Both the position numbers and the translations under genes were made by a program. Shown here in pieces: positions 46,454 through 56,020 of a DNA stretch of 64,000 bases (the first letter of the stretch is position 1; the number at the start of each line of letters is the position of its first letter). Source of the DNA: SHXO01 sp964523885 (GTDB lineage: Bacteria > Pseudomonadota > Gammaproteobacteria > Burkholderiales > SHXO01); assembly GCA_964523885.1 (NCBI GenBank), contig CAZFYX010000085.1:62001-126000 (forward strand). The letters run 5' to 3'. The notes under the pieces were generated by a model. The model was not told the origin of the DNA. It saw nothing but the letters and a program-made list of their open reading frames with translations, and ran no database searches.

Positions 46454-49369
46454 TCAGGCGACCCGGCTGGCCACCTTGAGCCGGGGTTCGAAGGGCCGGG
46501 GCTTGGCCACGCCGTAGCCCTGCGCGTAGTCCACGCCGATCTCGCGCAGTGCGGCCATCACGCGGTCGCTGTCGACGAACTCCGCGATGGTCTGCTTGCC
46601 CATCACGTGGCCCACACTGTTGATCGCCTCCACCATGGCGCGGTCGATCGGGTCGTCCGCCATGTCCTTGACGAAGCCGCCGTCGATCTTCAGGTAGTCC
46701 ACGGGCAGGTGCTTGAGGTAGGCGAACGAGGACATGCCCGCACCGAAGTCGTCCAGCGAGAAGCGGCAGCCGAGCGCCTTCAGTTCGCGGATGAAGTGGG
46801 TGGCCTTGTCCAGGTTCGCGATGGCAGCGGTCTCCGTGATCTCGAAGCAGATGGTCTCGTGCGGGAGGGAGAACAGGGACAGCTGCTCGCGGACGAAGTC
46901 GAGGAAGCGCTCGTCCGTGATCGACGCACCGGACAGGTTGATCGCACACAGGTCGATCTGGTCGTGCGCGCTGTTGCCCCGGATGCGCGAGAGCGTCGCC
47001 AGCGCGGTGCGGATGACCCAGCGATCGATGGCCGGCATCAGGTTGTAGCGCTCGGCCGCCGGGATGAACGCCATCGGCGGGACCATCTCGCCCTTCTCGT
47101 CGAGCATCCGGACCAGGAGCTCGCAGTGGGTGCCGCCGCCACGGACCGGGCGCACCGGCCGGATGTCCTGGGAATAGAGCACGAAGCGGTTCTCGTCGAG
47201 CGCCTTCTGCAGCCGACCGACCCACTCCATCTCCCCCTGCCGGATGTTGAGCTCGCTGTCGTCGGGGTGGTAGACCTGCACCCGGTTGCGGCCCTTCTCC
47301 TTGGCCATGTAGCAGGCCGTGTCCGCCGCGCGCATGACCTCGGCGAGCGTGAACAGCGTATCCGACACGTTCACCAGGCCGATGCTCACGCCGATGTTGA
47401 ACCTCAGGTGCGCCCACGCGAAGTGGAAATCCGTCACCGTCTGGCGCAGCTTGTCGGCGATGCGCATCGCGGCGTCAGCGGGGCAGTTCTCGAGCAGGAC
47501 GCCGAACTCGTCGCCGCCCAGCCGGCCCAGGGTGTCGCCTTCGCGCAGGCAGTTCTGCAGCAGCACTGCGATCTGCCGCATCAGCTGGTCGCCCGCCGCG
47601 TGGCCACAGGTGTCGTTCACGACCTTGAACTGGTCCAGGTCGAGATACATGACCGCGTGGTGCCGCCCGAGTTGCGCCGTGGACTGAAGGGCGAGCCCGA
47701 GCCGGCGCTCGAACTCCGTGCGGTTGATCAGGCCGGTGAGCGCGTCGTGGCTGGCCTGGTAGGACAGCTTGGCCGCGTACTGGCGCTCGCGGCTCACGTC
47801 GTGCAGGACCAGCACCACGCCGGTGATCAGGCCGGCGCGGTTGCGAATCGGCGCCGCGGAGTGCACCACCGGCACCTCCATCCCGTCGTTGCGCACGAGC
47901 AGGATGTTGGCGCTCGCCTCGATCGTGCGCTCCTCGTTCAGCACGAGCTCGATGGGGCTCGGCGCTGCGCGCCGCTGCAACTCGTCCACCAGGCGGAACA
48001 GGGCCTGCACGGGAAGTCCCCGTGCGTTGGTCATCTTCCAGCCGGTCAACTCCTCGGCCACCGGGTTGAGGTACTCGACCCAGCCTTCGATGTCGGTGGT
48101 GATGACGCCGTCCGCGATGGAGGCCAGCGTCACCTGGGCCCGCTCCTTCTCGTTGAAGAGCTCCGCGGCCGCCACCTTCATCTCGGTGATGTCGGTGATC
48201 GCACCGGCCATCCGCACCGGCTTGCCCTGCGCATCCGCCACCGATTGCCCCCGGGTGCGGAACCAGCGGTAACCGCCCGCCTTGGTGCGCAGCCTCATCT
48301 CAACGTCGTAGGCCGTGCCCTGCTCCAGGTGCGCGTTCAGCGACGCGACCACGAAGTCGCGGTCGGCCTGGTGCAGATGGTCGAGGAAGGTCTCCCACGA
48401 CGCCTCGAGCTCGTGCTCCTGATAGCCGAGCAGCCCGAACACGCGCGGCGAGAAGTACCACTCGCCCGTCGCGATGTTCCAGTCCCAGAGTCCGTCGTTG
48501 CTGCCGCGCACGGCAAGCTGGAAGCGTTCCTCGGAAAGCTTGAGCGCGTGCTCCGCGGCCTCGCCACGCTGCAGCATGCGCCGGGAGAACAGCACACCAA
48601 GCGGTACGAGCAGGGCGGGTGTACCCAGCGTCAGGACGGCCAGGATGAGCTTGGTGATGCGGTTGGCGTCGCCCAGCGTATTGGAGAACTCGATCTCGAG
48701 CGGTGTCAGGCGGGCGTTCACCTCGTGGATGCGCTGCACGATCGGAGCGAGTTGTGCGGCGGAGCGATCTCCACGCTTGATCCGTTGGTGCAGTTCGTCG
48801 GCGGCCTTGTCGAGATCGGCGATGTGGCGGTCACCCTCCTCCCACACCAGCTTGACCTTCTCGATGTACCAGATGTGACGGAAGCGACGGTAGAGGCGGA
48901 TGACCCCGTCGATGTCGTCGGGGTGGTCACCGCCTTCGAGCAGGAGCCTCCACGTGAGGTCGTAGTCGAGCGTCGGCTTTTCCATCTCGATGCGCGCCAG
49001 GCCGAGCTTCTGCGGCACCGAGATGTTGGCGAGGTATTCGAGGTAGTGGGCCTCGGAGAAGGTCTCGGCGTAGCGCAGGAGGTGGAAGACGGACTCCTTC
49101 TGCGCCTTGGACCAGCGGCTCTCGCCCTCGACGAATGCGCGGGCGGCCGAGAGGATGTCGGTGACCTGGATCGCCAGGACCACCAGGAGCACCACGATGA
49201 CCAGGAACGGCCAGATCAGCCCCAGCAGGCGCCGGTTGACGGGCATGAGCTTGAGCAGTTCCCGCGGAGGGGCCGCCAGGGCACGCAGGCGCCCGTGCGC
49301 AATCGCAGCCGATTTGGCACGAACGTACTTCTGGGGATCGTGTTGCGGCGGCAACACCGGGTCTTGCAT
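46454..49369 (-). CDS. Membrane PAS-PAS-GGDEF-EAL cyclic-di-GMP signalling protein
   Basis: A 971-residue protein. There is a membrane helix near 45-68, a periplasmic sensor segment to about 230, a second helix (LAVLTLGTPALLVPLGVLF), a PAS domain (about 280-400), and a second PAS (about 405-530). A GGDEF domain with intact LGGDEFGVLLE (about 535-700) and an EAL domain (about 715-960) follow. The EAL domain keeps the key acidic residues (HCELLVR, EITETAAI, LDDFGAGMSS, LKIDGGFVK, AEFV, QGYG), so both synthesis and hydrolysis of cyclic-di-GMP are possible. It stands alone on the minus strand. Control of the nearby polysaccharide is a natural inference. Confidence 0.93.
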   Translation of the reverse strand: MQDPVLPPQHDPQKYVRAKSAAIAHGRLRALAAPPRELLKLMPVNRRLLGLIWPFLVIVVLLVVLAIQVTDILSAARAFVEGESRWSKAQKESVFHLLRYAETFSEAHYLEYLANISVPQKLGLARIEMEKPTLDYDLTWRLLLEGGDHPDDIDGVIRLYRRFRHIWYIEKVKLVWEEGDRHIADLDKAADELHQRIKRGDRSAAQLAPIVQRIHEVNARLTPLEIEFSNTLGDANRITKLILAVLTLGTPALLVPLGVLFSRRMLQRGEAAEHALKLSEERFQLAVRGSNDGLWDWNIATGEWYFSPRVFGLLGYQEHELEASWETFLDHLHQADRDFVVASLNAHLEQGTAYDVEMRLRTKAGGYRWFRTRGQSVADAQGKPVRMAGAITDITEMKVAAAELFNEKERAQVTLASIADGVITTDIEGWVEYLNPVAEELTGWKMTNARGLPVQALFRLVDELQRRAAPSPIELVLNEERTIEASANILLVRNDGMEVPVVHSAAPIRNRAGLITGVVLVLHDVSRERQYAAKLSYQASHDALTGLINRTEFERRLGLALQSTAQLGRHHAVMYLDLDQFKVVNDTCGHAAGDQLMRQIAVLLQNCLREGDTLGRLGGDEFGVLLENCPADAAMRIADKLRQTVTDFHFAWAHLRFNIGVSIGLVNVSDTLFTLAEVMRAADTACYMAKEKGRNRVQVYHPDDSELNIRQGEMEWVGRLQKALDENRFVLYSQDIRPVRPVRGGGTHCELLVRMLDEKGEMVPPMAFIPAAERYNLMPAIDRWVIRTALATLSRIRGNSAHDQIDLCAINLSGASITDERFLDFVREQLSLFSLPHETICFEITETAAIANLDKATHFIRELKALGCRFSLDDFGAGMSSFAYLKHLPVDYLKIDGGFVKDMADDPIDRAMVEAINSVGHVMGKQTIAEFVDSDRVMAALREIGVDYAQGYGVAKPRPFEPRLKVASRVA

Positions 49370-49608
49370 CGGGTTTTGCTCTGGCTGATCCAGTGTCGAC
49401 TGGGTCGAACTGCTGTTCTGTTATGCAACGCGGGCCCGCAACGGCGCGCAGCCCGGCCAGCACGACCGGCAATCGTAACTACGGCTTTGCAGATCAGGTC
49501 TTTAGACAGAGCACAAGCAATACGCAGGCCGCCGCAACCCACCCGGCGGCGCATGCGCGGGGGCGGACCTCGCACACTCGCTCCACGGCACTCAGATGTG
49601 AGTATTCA

Positions 49609-49622
49609 CTCTCTTTCGAGAG
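49609..49622 (-). terminator. Small hairpin after desaturase gene
   Basis: On the minus strand CTCTC-GAAA-GAGAG forms a 5-base-pair stem with a stable GAAA tetraloop 30 bases after the desaturase stop. No U-tract follows, so it is at best a weak terminator or mRNA 3'-end stabiliser. The remaining bases up to the signalling gene start show no clear promoter. Confidence 0.3.
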
Positions 49623-49651
49623 GCTGGCGCCCCGTGACCTTGCCTGGGAGA

Positions 49652-50707
49652 TCAGGCCGTCAACGGCACCCGCGTGCGTCGATCGCCCTGACGCCGGTCG
49701 GGGAATGTGATGGCCTGCTGCCGCGAACGTCGCTCCGCCGTGCGCAGGTCGATGATGGACGATTCGATGCCCAGGCCAGCCGCCGCAGGGAGGACCCGCC
49801 CCCGCGCGATGACTTCGATCGGGGCGACTTCGAGCGTCCGGCATTGTCGGAGCCGGAACAGGGTCCAGAGTCCAGCCAGCGTGCTGACGCGGCGGTGCTC
49901 GATGCCAGCCTCCTCGCTGAGGATGCGGGCGGCGAGCGGCTGGGCGCCACGGGGCAGGGATGGGTAGACATGATGGGTGGCGTGCGCATTCAGCCCACCC
50001 ATGATCAGCTGCGCGAAGAACGAGTCGGGGTACAGGTCCCAGGTGGTGCGCAACTGACGCAGCGACGGATCGGCAGTGTCCCGGCCAACCGGGATGGCGT
50101 GCGAGAGCAGGCCGAGGTAATTGCCGCACAGGAGCAGGAACAGGATCGCCGGCAGCAGCGCGACCGGCAAGAGGCTCCAGAGCAGCGTCACGCGGACCGC
50201 CATGCCGGCCCATTCGTGCCACGTCGGCCGCCGGACGAGACGGACGACATCCCAGCGGATGTAGATCAGCACCATGACCAGCAGATTCCACATGTCGCCG
50301 GCCATGGAGCCCCCGCGCAGGTACATCCTGTCGTCGCGCGAGTAGGGATGGATGTGGTGGATGACATTGTGGCCATGCACCCATGAAGCGCGGCTGAACA
50401 GCAGGCAATCCAGGGTGAGGAACCCGATCACGCGGTTCAGCCAGCGCTGCGGGACGAACGCCTGATGCATGGCGTCGTGACCGACCATGAGGAGGCAGAA
50501 CCATGACCAACCGAACGCCAGGGAGAGCAGGATCACGGGCAACGGCCGCGTCTCCCCCTGCAGCAGCCACAGGCTCACGGCGAAGACCGTGAGCTGGACT
50601 GCCGCCTGCGCCCAACCCCACCCGTACATCGACAACGGCAACGCTCGCGGCTGCCGTTGCCGGATGCGCTCTCTCAGCGCGGCATCTGCGCCCATCGCCC
50701 GCGACAC
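49652..50707 (-). CDS. Membrane fatty-acid desaturase-family protein
   Basis: A 351-residue integral membrane protein with the three histidine boxes of the desaturase/hydroxylase family: GHDAMHQ (HxxxH), HNVIHHIHP (HxxxHH) and HATHHVYP (HxxHH), and hydrophobic segments between them. It likely introduces double bonds or hydroxyl groups into acyl chains using a diiron centre. GTG at 50707 is preferred over ATG at 50695 because AGGAG sits seven bases before the GTG. The C-terminus QQAITFPDRRQGDRRTR is strikingly like the tail of the unrelated CADD-like protein at 45369. Confidence 0.85.
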   Translation of the reverse strand: MSRAMGADAALRERIRQRQPRALPLSMYGWGWAQAAVQLTVFAVSLWLLQGETRPLPVILLSLAFGWSWFCLLMVGHDAMHQAFVPQRWLNRVIGFLTLDCLLFSRASWVHGHNVIHHIHPYSRDDRMYLRGGSMAGDMWNLLVMVLIYIRWDVVRLVRRPTWHEWAGMAVRVTLLWSLLPVALLPAILFLLLCGNYLGLLSHAIPVGRDTADPSLRQLRTTWDLYPDSFFAQLIMGGLNAHATHHVYPSLPRGAQPLAARILSEEAGIEHRRVSTLAGLWTLFRLRQCRTLEVAPIEVIARGRVLPAAAGLGIESSIIDLRTAERRSRQQAITFPDRRQGDRRTRVPLTA

Positions 50708-50952
50708 ATCCAGTCTCCTCGAAGCGAGGTGTCCCCGGCACGAGCACCGGCCCATGCGATCAGGCGAAAGCAGTCGCGTGCTGCGAGGGGCTGCTCCGGA
50801 CACACCATCCGTCGGGCTCGGATTTTCGCTCAGTGTCGTGGCGGATGCGAGATCTTTCGCATCATCGCGTCCAGCACGGCCCGGTCGGAATCTGCCGACG
50901 TACCGGAAAAACGCGCAACCGCGGCTCGCCGCGCAGAGGACGACTGCGAGTG

Positions 50953-51357
50953 CTAGGAGTCCAGGCCTTCGTCTGCGATCTGGGTCGGTGCCGACACCCA
51001 CAGCTCGTAGCCGTCCGGGTCGGGAACGAAGAACTCGCGCGTGTCGAACTGCGTCTCGCTGATGTCGCTGGCGGGGAAGCCGCCTGCCTTCAGCTGCTGG
51101 TGCACCGCATCGAGGTCGTCCACGCGCAGGTAGACCACCCAGCTCTGGCCGATCGCCGGGCTGAGGCGGATCTGCTGGTCGGCGTTGAGCTGCTGCAGCA
51201 TCAGTTCCGCGCCGGCCGACCGCAGCCAGCACCAGGCCATGCGGCCCTCGTCATCGTAGGAGTCGGCGACCTCCAGCCCGAAGAAGCGGCGGTAGAAGTC
51301 GCGCGAACGGTCGATGTCGGACACGCCGAGGCTGGGGATGAGCTTGGTGGCAGGCAT
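50953..51357 (-). CDS. VOC (glyoxalase/bleomycin-resistance) family protein
   Basis: A 134-residue protein with the paired beta-alpha-beta-beta-beta modules of the vicinal oxygen chelate fold: LIPSLGVSDIDRSRDFYRRFFGLEV, AELMLQQLN, VVYLRVDDLDAVHQQLKAGGF, FFVPDPDGYELWVS. The final Glu in GYELWV is a usual metal ligand. The substrate cannot be predicted. It is last of four minus-strand genes, three bases after the small exported protein gene. A 245-base gap without evident genes separates it from the desaturase. Confidence 0.88.
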   Translation of the reverse strand: MPATKLIPSLGVSDIDRSRDFYRRFFGLEVADSYDDEGRMAWCWLRSAGAELMLQQLNADQQIRLSPAIGQSWVVYLRVDDLDAVHQQLKAGGFPASDISETQFDTREFFVPDPDGYELWVSAPTQIADEGLDS

Positions 51358-51360
51358 GGG

Positions 51361-51756
51361 TCAGCGGGCGCTGTTCTCGATCCGGCAGTGGCGATCGACG
51401 CATTGCAGGCGCGGCTCGGGCAATGCGACGCAGGCACCGGCCGGCTGCGCCTTGCGCTGGATGTCCTCGTGCAGAAGGTTGTACTCGAACGCCCTGGCCT
51501 CGAGCGCATCGCGGTTGTTGGCAAAGCTGGAGTAGGCGAGATACTCCGCGGGCCCGCCGCACGGCAGGGTGCCGAGCGCGAGCGCACGGCAGTGGACCAG
51601 GTTGGTGCAGGTCGCCGGCCCGATCAGCTTCACGATCTCCGCATACAGCGCAGCGAGCTCCTCGCGATCAGGATCCCCGGCGCCGGCATCGAACGCGAGT
51701 ATGCCGGCGAACGCAGCGAGCGCGCAGGCCATCCTTGCCCGCGCCATCGCCGGCAT
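51361..51756 (-). CDS. Small cysteine-rich exported protein, unknown function
   Basis: A 131-residue protein with a signal peptide (ARMACALAAFAGILAFDAGAG) and six cysteines in the mature part (TCTNLVHCRAL, PCGG, ACVAL, QCVDRHC), suggesting disulfide bonds in the periplasm. I do not recognise the family. ATG at 51756 has AAGGAG at suitable spacing and lies six bases after the sodC stop, so it is co-transcribed with sodC and may share an oxidative-stress setting. Starts at 51747 or 51732 cannot be excluded. Confidence 0.7.
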   Translation of the reverse strand: MPAMARARMACALAAFAGILAFDAGAGDPDREELAALYAEIVKLIGPATCTNLVHCRALALGTLPCGGPAEYLAYSSFANNRDALEARAFEYNLLHEDIQRKAQPAGACVALPEPRLQCVDRHCRIENSAR

Positions 51757-51762
51757 CGCGCC

Positions 51763-52323
51763 CTACTCCTTCACGATCACGCCGCAAGCGATGCGGCCGC
51801 CGCCAGCGCAGCCCTTGATCTCGCCTTCCGGGCAGTACGTATCGGGATCGGTGTGGACGATGACGGACGAGCCATCCGGGTCGAACACGCTGAGCGGGCC
51901 GGACGAGAGCGTGATGCGGCTGGTGGTGGTCTGCATGACGCCGCTGGCACCGCGCACCTCGATGTTGATCAGGTCGCCGCTATGGTAGGGATGGTTGCCG
52001 TCCGGTGCGCTCTTGCCGGCTGGACCCGGATCGAAGTGGCCCTTCGCCTCGCTGCACGGCTTGCACGCGCCCACCTCATGGATGTGCACTGCATGCTTGC
52101 CGTCGGCCGCGCCCTGCAGCTCCAGCTTCACGTCCACCAGCTTCACGCCCTCCACCGAGGGACGTTCCACGAGCTCGAGCCGGCCCTGGATGCCGGGGTC
52201 GTCGCAGCCGTTGATCACCGCGTAGGCGCGGACCGGCTGGTCGGCCGCCATCGCGGGCGCTGCAGCCGCAGCGCCCAGGAGTGCGCAGCCGGCCAGCGCC
52301 GCGCGGGACAGTTGGTGCTTCAT
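51763..52323 (-). CDS. sodC: Periplasmic Cu-Zn superoxide dismutase family protein
   Basis: A 186-residue exported protein with signal peptide (LSRAALAGCALLGAAAAAPAMA) and a SodC fold: the copper-ligand HxH in HAVHIHEVGAC, the zinc loop with HFDP, GNHPYHSGDL, the third copper His in VIVHTDP, and the end GGRIACGVI. It has extra cysteines (GACKPCSEA, TYCPEGEIKGCAGG) compared with typical bacterial SodC. It would remove superoxide in the periplasm. It sits 11 bases after the aldolase gene, an unusual pairing. Confidence 0.85.
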   Translation of the reverse strand: MKHQLSRAALAGCALLGAAAAAPAMAADQPVRAYAVINGCDDPGIQGRLELVERPSVEGVKLVDVKLELQGAADGKHAVHIHEVGACKPCSEAKGHFDPGPAGKSAPDGNHPYHSGDLINIEVRGASGVMQTTTSRITLSSGPLSVFDPDGSSVIVHTDPDTYCPEGEIKGCAGGGRIACGVIVKE

Positions 52324-52334
52324 CGGAACCCCCC

Positions 52335-53417
<1,083 letters not shown>

Positions 53418-53539
53418 GGTGCAACCCTCCTTGGAGCCGAGTCGGCATTATCCTCCGCCGAGGCAGGTGCGGGGGAGCAGCCATCGCGCCGGGCATGCCG
53501 CTTGATGTAGCCGCCTGTCCCTCGCCTCCGGCACACCCG

Positions 53540-54220
53540 ATGAACGCGCTCTGGCATCGCTGCGGCACGGCACTGGCGGTCCTGATCGCTTCGATGGCAT
53601 CGCCCGCAGCGGCCGCCGAGCCATGCGGCCGGGACCTGCCGCCCGCGCAAATCCGCGTGAGCGCCGAGCACACCTTCCCGCGCGTGAGTTACGCACACAG
53701 CTCCGGCGAGATCCGCCGCCAGCTCGGGTCCGCGCCGCGCACGATCGCCCTGGGCCTCACCCAGAGCAGCACGGCGCTCTCGGTCGAAGTCCAGCTGCAG
53801 TCGGTGCGCGATGCAGGCGGCGAGTTGCTGTGCGCGCGGCCCGAGGTCAGCGTGACGCTGCGCCACGCACACCTCGACGTGTGGATCGCCAGTGAGCTGC
53901 AGCGCGATGCCTGCGTCTCCGCGATCGTCCTCGAGCACGAGATGCAGCACGTGGCCATCGAGCGCGACACCCTGGACTGGGCTGCACAGCAGCTCGAATC
54001 GCGCCTGCAGGCCTGGTACCGGGACCGGGTGTTGCAGGGCAGCGAAAGGGATATAAAGGCCGGGCTGGTGCACGACTTCGCCCAGCGCTGGACCCCTGTC
54101 CTGGAGGAACTGCTCGACTCCAGCCGACCCCGGCATGCCGCCTTCGACCAGCGCGACAGCTATGGCGACGCCAGCGCCTGCGGCGGCGAGCTGTTCCGCT
54201 CCGCCCGGCACCTCCAGTAG
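53540..54220 (+). CDS. Exported HExxH-motif protein, metallopeptidase-like
   Basis: A 226-residue protein with a signal peptide (ALAVLIASMASPAAAAEP) and a single zinc-type motif IVLEHEMQHVAIERD, in which H-E-x-x-H is complete and an acidic residue follows. There is no propeptide or other recognised domain. Cys residues flank the core (EPCGRD, LLCARP, DACVSA, SACGG). A small periplasmic metalloprotease or a non-catalytic relative is possible. The start at 53540 has a weak ribosome site. It is divergent from the aldolase operon and ends shortly before the shared promoter element at 54224. Confidence 0.65.
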   Translation: MNALWHRCGTALAVLIASMASPAAAAEPCGRDLPPAQIRVSAEHTFPRVSYAHSSGEIRRQLGSAPRTIALGLTQSSTALSVEVQLQSVRDAGGELLCARPEVSVTLRHAHLDVWIASELQRDACVSAIVLEHEMQHVAIERDTLDWAAQQLESRLQAWYRDRVLQGSERDIKAGLVHDFAQRWTPVLEELLDSSRPRHAAFDQRDSYGDASACGGELFRSARHLQ

Positions 54221-54223
54221 ATC

Positions 54224-54300
54224 CCGCCCCGTCAGTGTGAATTTGTCACACCTGGCACGGCAGCAGTTCGCAGAGTCCCGGCCGGTCCGTGCCGTACATT
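54224..54300 (+). promoter_or_regulatory. Palindromic operator and -10 box upstream of small exported protein (copy 1)
   Basis: CCGCCCCGTC (54224-54233) is followed by TGTGAATTT and a perfect inverted repeat GTGTGA-N5-TCACAC (54235-54251). A -10-like TACATT lies at 54295-54300, 59 bases from the start of TGTGA. No -35 match is seen, which suits an activator bound near -64. The same block occurs at 59864 in front of the BTAD regulator gene with identical spacing. Confidence 0.7.
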
Positions 54301-54332
54301 GTGACCATGGCACTTGGATGAAGGAGCCGGAA

Positions 54333-54512
54333 ATGACCAACCGAATCGTGACCAGCCTCGTGATCGCGGCCTTGATGGCCGGCTCCAGTGCATTGGCCCG
54401 CCCGTTCAACCCGGCGGACCCCGATTCGCCGGTCGCGCAGGTGCGCACCGACGTCCACGACAGCCGCTGCGTGCTCGGTGCCGACGACAACCGCTGCCAG
54501 CCGGGCTACTGA
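54333..54512 (+). CDS. Small exported protein (59 residues), unknown function
   Basis: A 59-residue protein: signal peptide TNRIVTSLVIAALMAGSSALA and a mature part of about 36 residues with Asp/Pro-rich sequence, DVHDSRCVLGADDNRC, holding two cysteines. AAGGAGCCGGAA before the ATG is a strong ribosome site and a Rho-independent terminator follows, so it is a genuine single-gene unit. Function unknown. Its promoter matches that of the BTAD regulator gene, which suggests common control. A role as a secreted peptide is inference. Confidence 0.75.
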   Translation: MTNRIVTSLVIAALMAGSSALARPFNPADPDSPVAQVRTDVHDSRCVLGADDNRCQPGY

Positions 54513-54546
54513 TCGCCAACCCTGTTTCTGCTGTCTCCTCCCCTTC

Positions 54547-54572
54547 GGCCCGCTCCGGCGGGCCTTTTCTTT
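54547..54572 (+). terminator. Rho-independent terminator after small exported protein
   Basis: A 7-base-pair stem GGCCCGC/GCGGGCC (54547-54553 and 54558-54564) with a TCCG loop is followed by TTTTCTTT. It ends the short transcript 34 bases after the stop codon. Confidence 0.88.
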
Positions 54573-54638
54573 GGCCGCAGGCGCTGCATAATCGCGTGGC
54601 CGTCGGCGTGACGGCGACCGGCAGGCGGGCCCGTACCC

Positions 54639-55832
54639 ATGCAGGTATTCCTCAGCTACGCCGCGCAGGACCGGCCCGCGGCCGAGGCGGTCCGTCTCGC
54701 ACTCGCCGGCGCCGGTCACGACGTGTTCTTCGACCGCGAGGACCTGCCGCCGGGCGAGGAGTACGACCAGCGCATCCGGCGCGCCATCGAATCGGCCGAC
54801 CTCGTCGTCTTCCTGCTCACGCCCGATGCAGTCGACGCCGGCAGCTACACCCTCACCGAGCTCGACATCGCACGCAGCACCTGGCCCCACCCGGCCGGGC
54901 GCGTGCTTCCGGTCATGCTGCGACGCGTGCCGTTCGACCAGATCCCCGCCTACCTCAAATCCGTCACGATCCTGCAGCCCGCGGGCAATCCCGCCGCGGA
55001 CGTCGCCGCCGCGGTAGAGCGAATGGAACGCCAGCGCGTGCGGCGGAAGCTCGCGGTGAGCGCGCTCGGCCTGGCCGGCTTGGCTGCAGTGGCAGCTGTC
55101 GCCCTGCTCGCGTGGCACGGTCGTGGCACCTCGCCCACCATCACCGGCCGCGACGGCGCCGTCTCGGTGCTGGTGCCCGCGGGGACGTTCGTCATGGGCG
55201 ACGACGAGGAATCGCCGCGCCGCGAGCGGTGGCTCGACGCGTACTACATCGACCAGCACGAAGTGACGGTAGCCCGCTACGCGAGCTTCCTCGAGTCCTC
55301 CGGGGGCCTGAAGCCGCCCGCGGACTGGGAAGGCCTGGACACGCAGGCGCACGGCGGACTTCCCGTCGTCGGCGTGGATTGGAACGACGCCGCGGCGTAC
55401 TGCAAGTGGGCCGGCCGGCGTCTTCCGTCGGAAGCCGAGTGGGAGAAGGCCGCGCGTGGCACCGACCAGCGCCGCTATCCGTGGGGCAACGAGGCGGCGA
55501 CGCTCGACCGCGCCAATTTCGCCAATGCGTCGCCCGAAGCCTACGACGGCGGCCTTGCGCCGGTGGGTGCGCATCCGCAGGGCAGGAGCACCTACAACGT
55601 CCACGATCTGGCCGGCAACGCCGCGGAATGGGTGGCCGACTGGCACTCCGACAGCTTCGCGCATGCGGACGCGCGCAACCCGAAGGGCCCGGACGCAGGC
55701 ACCGCGCGCGTGATCCGCGGCGGCGGCCGCTTCGATCCGGCTGATCGCATCACTGCCACCCGACGCTTCCATGCCAGCCCGGACACCCGGTCGCCCGACA
55801 TCGGATTCCGCTGCGCGCGGGACGAAGGCTGA
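54639..55832 (+). CDS. TIR domain - membrane helix - SUMF1/FGE-like fusion protein
   Basis: A 397-residue three-part protein. Residues 1-130 are a TIR domain (MQVFLSYAAQDRPAAEAVRLAL, VFFDREDLPPGEEYDQRI, and TLTELDIARS with a Glu at the NADase-type position). About 142-165 is a single membrane helix. Residues 180-397 form a formylglycine-generating-enzyme-like domain (VPAGTFVMGDDEES, HEVTVARYASFL, RLPSEAEWEKAARG, RYPWGNEA, NAAEWVADWH, RVIRGGGRFD, GFRCAR). The Cys pair of true FGE enzymes is missing, so this part probably binds a ligand outside while TIR signals inside. No TIR effector partner lies next to it. Confidence 0.88.
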   Translation: MQVFLSYAAQDRPAAEAVRLALAGAGHDVFFDREDLPPGEEYDQRIRRAIESADLVVFLLTPDAVDAGSYTLTELDIARSTWPHPAGRVLPVMLRRVPFDQIPAYLKSVTILQPAGNPAADVAAAVERMERQRVRRKLAVSALGLAGLAAVAAVALLAWHGRGTSPTITGRDGAVSVLVPAGTFVMGDDEESPRRERWLDAYYIDQHEVTVARYASFLESSGGLKPPADWEGLDTQAHGGLPVVGVDWNDAAAYCKWAGRRLPSEAEWEKAARGTDQRRYPWGNEAATLDRANFANASPEAYDGGLAPVGAHPQGRSTYNVHDLAGNAAEWVADWHSDSFAHADARNPKGPDAGTARVIRGGGRFDPADRITATRRFHASPDTRSPDIGFRCARDEG

Positions 55833-55932
55833 AGGGTATCCGGCGCGGTTGCTTCCGCCGGTTGTGCAAGGTAGTCGGGGTGATGAATGCGAGGTCACCG
55901 CGCCAGCACCTGCGACCCGCAGCCGCGGTGTT

Positions 55933-55971
55933 CCCTTTCTCCCCTTGCGGGAAAGGGCTGGGGTGAGGGGG
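55933..55971. repeat. REP-like palindromic intergenic repeat
   Basis: CCCTTTCTCCCC-TTGCGGGAAAGGG, followed by CTGGGGTGAGGGG, can fold into a hairpin (CCCTTTC with GAAAGGG, plus paired C and G runs). It closely resembles a dispersed intergenic palindrome common in gamma- and betaproteobacteria that contains GCAAGGGGAGAGGG. Only one copy is in the window, so its repetitive nature rests on recall. Confidence 0.55.
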
Positions 55972-56020
55972 AATCCACCCCGAACTCCTCGGTAGCCTGA
56001 CCGAGGACTATACTGCCGTC

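Noticed and set aside
49652..50695. ATG at 50695 as start of the desaturase
   Set aside because: AGGAG lies 19 bases away from it but seven from the in-frame GTG at 50707, which was used instead.
54235..54251. Canonical CRP site
   Set aside because: The half-sites match TGTGA/TCACA but the spacer is 5 rather than 6 bases in both copies, so it was left as an unassigned operator.
54639..55832. Target protein of a diversity-generating retroelement, because such targets can carry FGE-like domains
   Set aside because: No reverse transcriptase, template repeat or adenine-biased variable region is present nearby.
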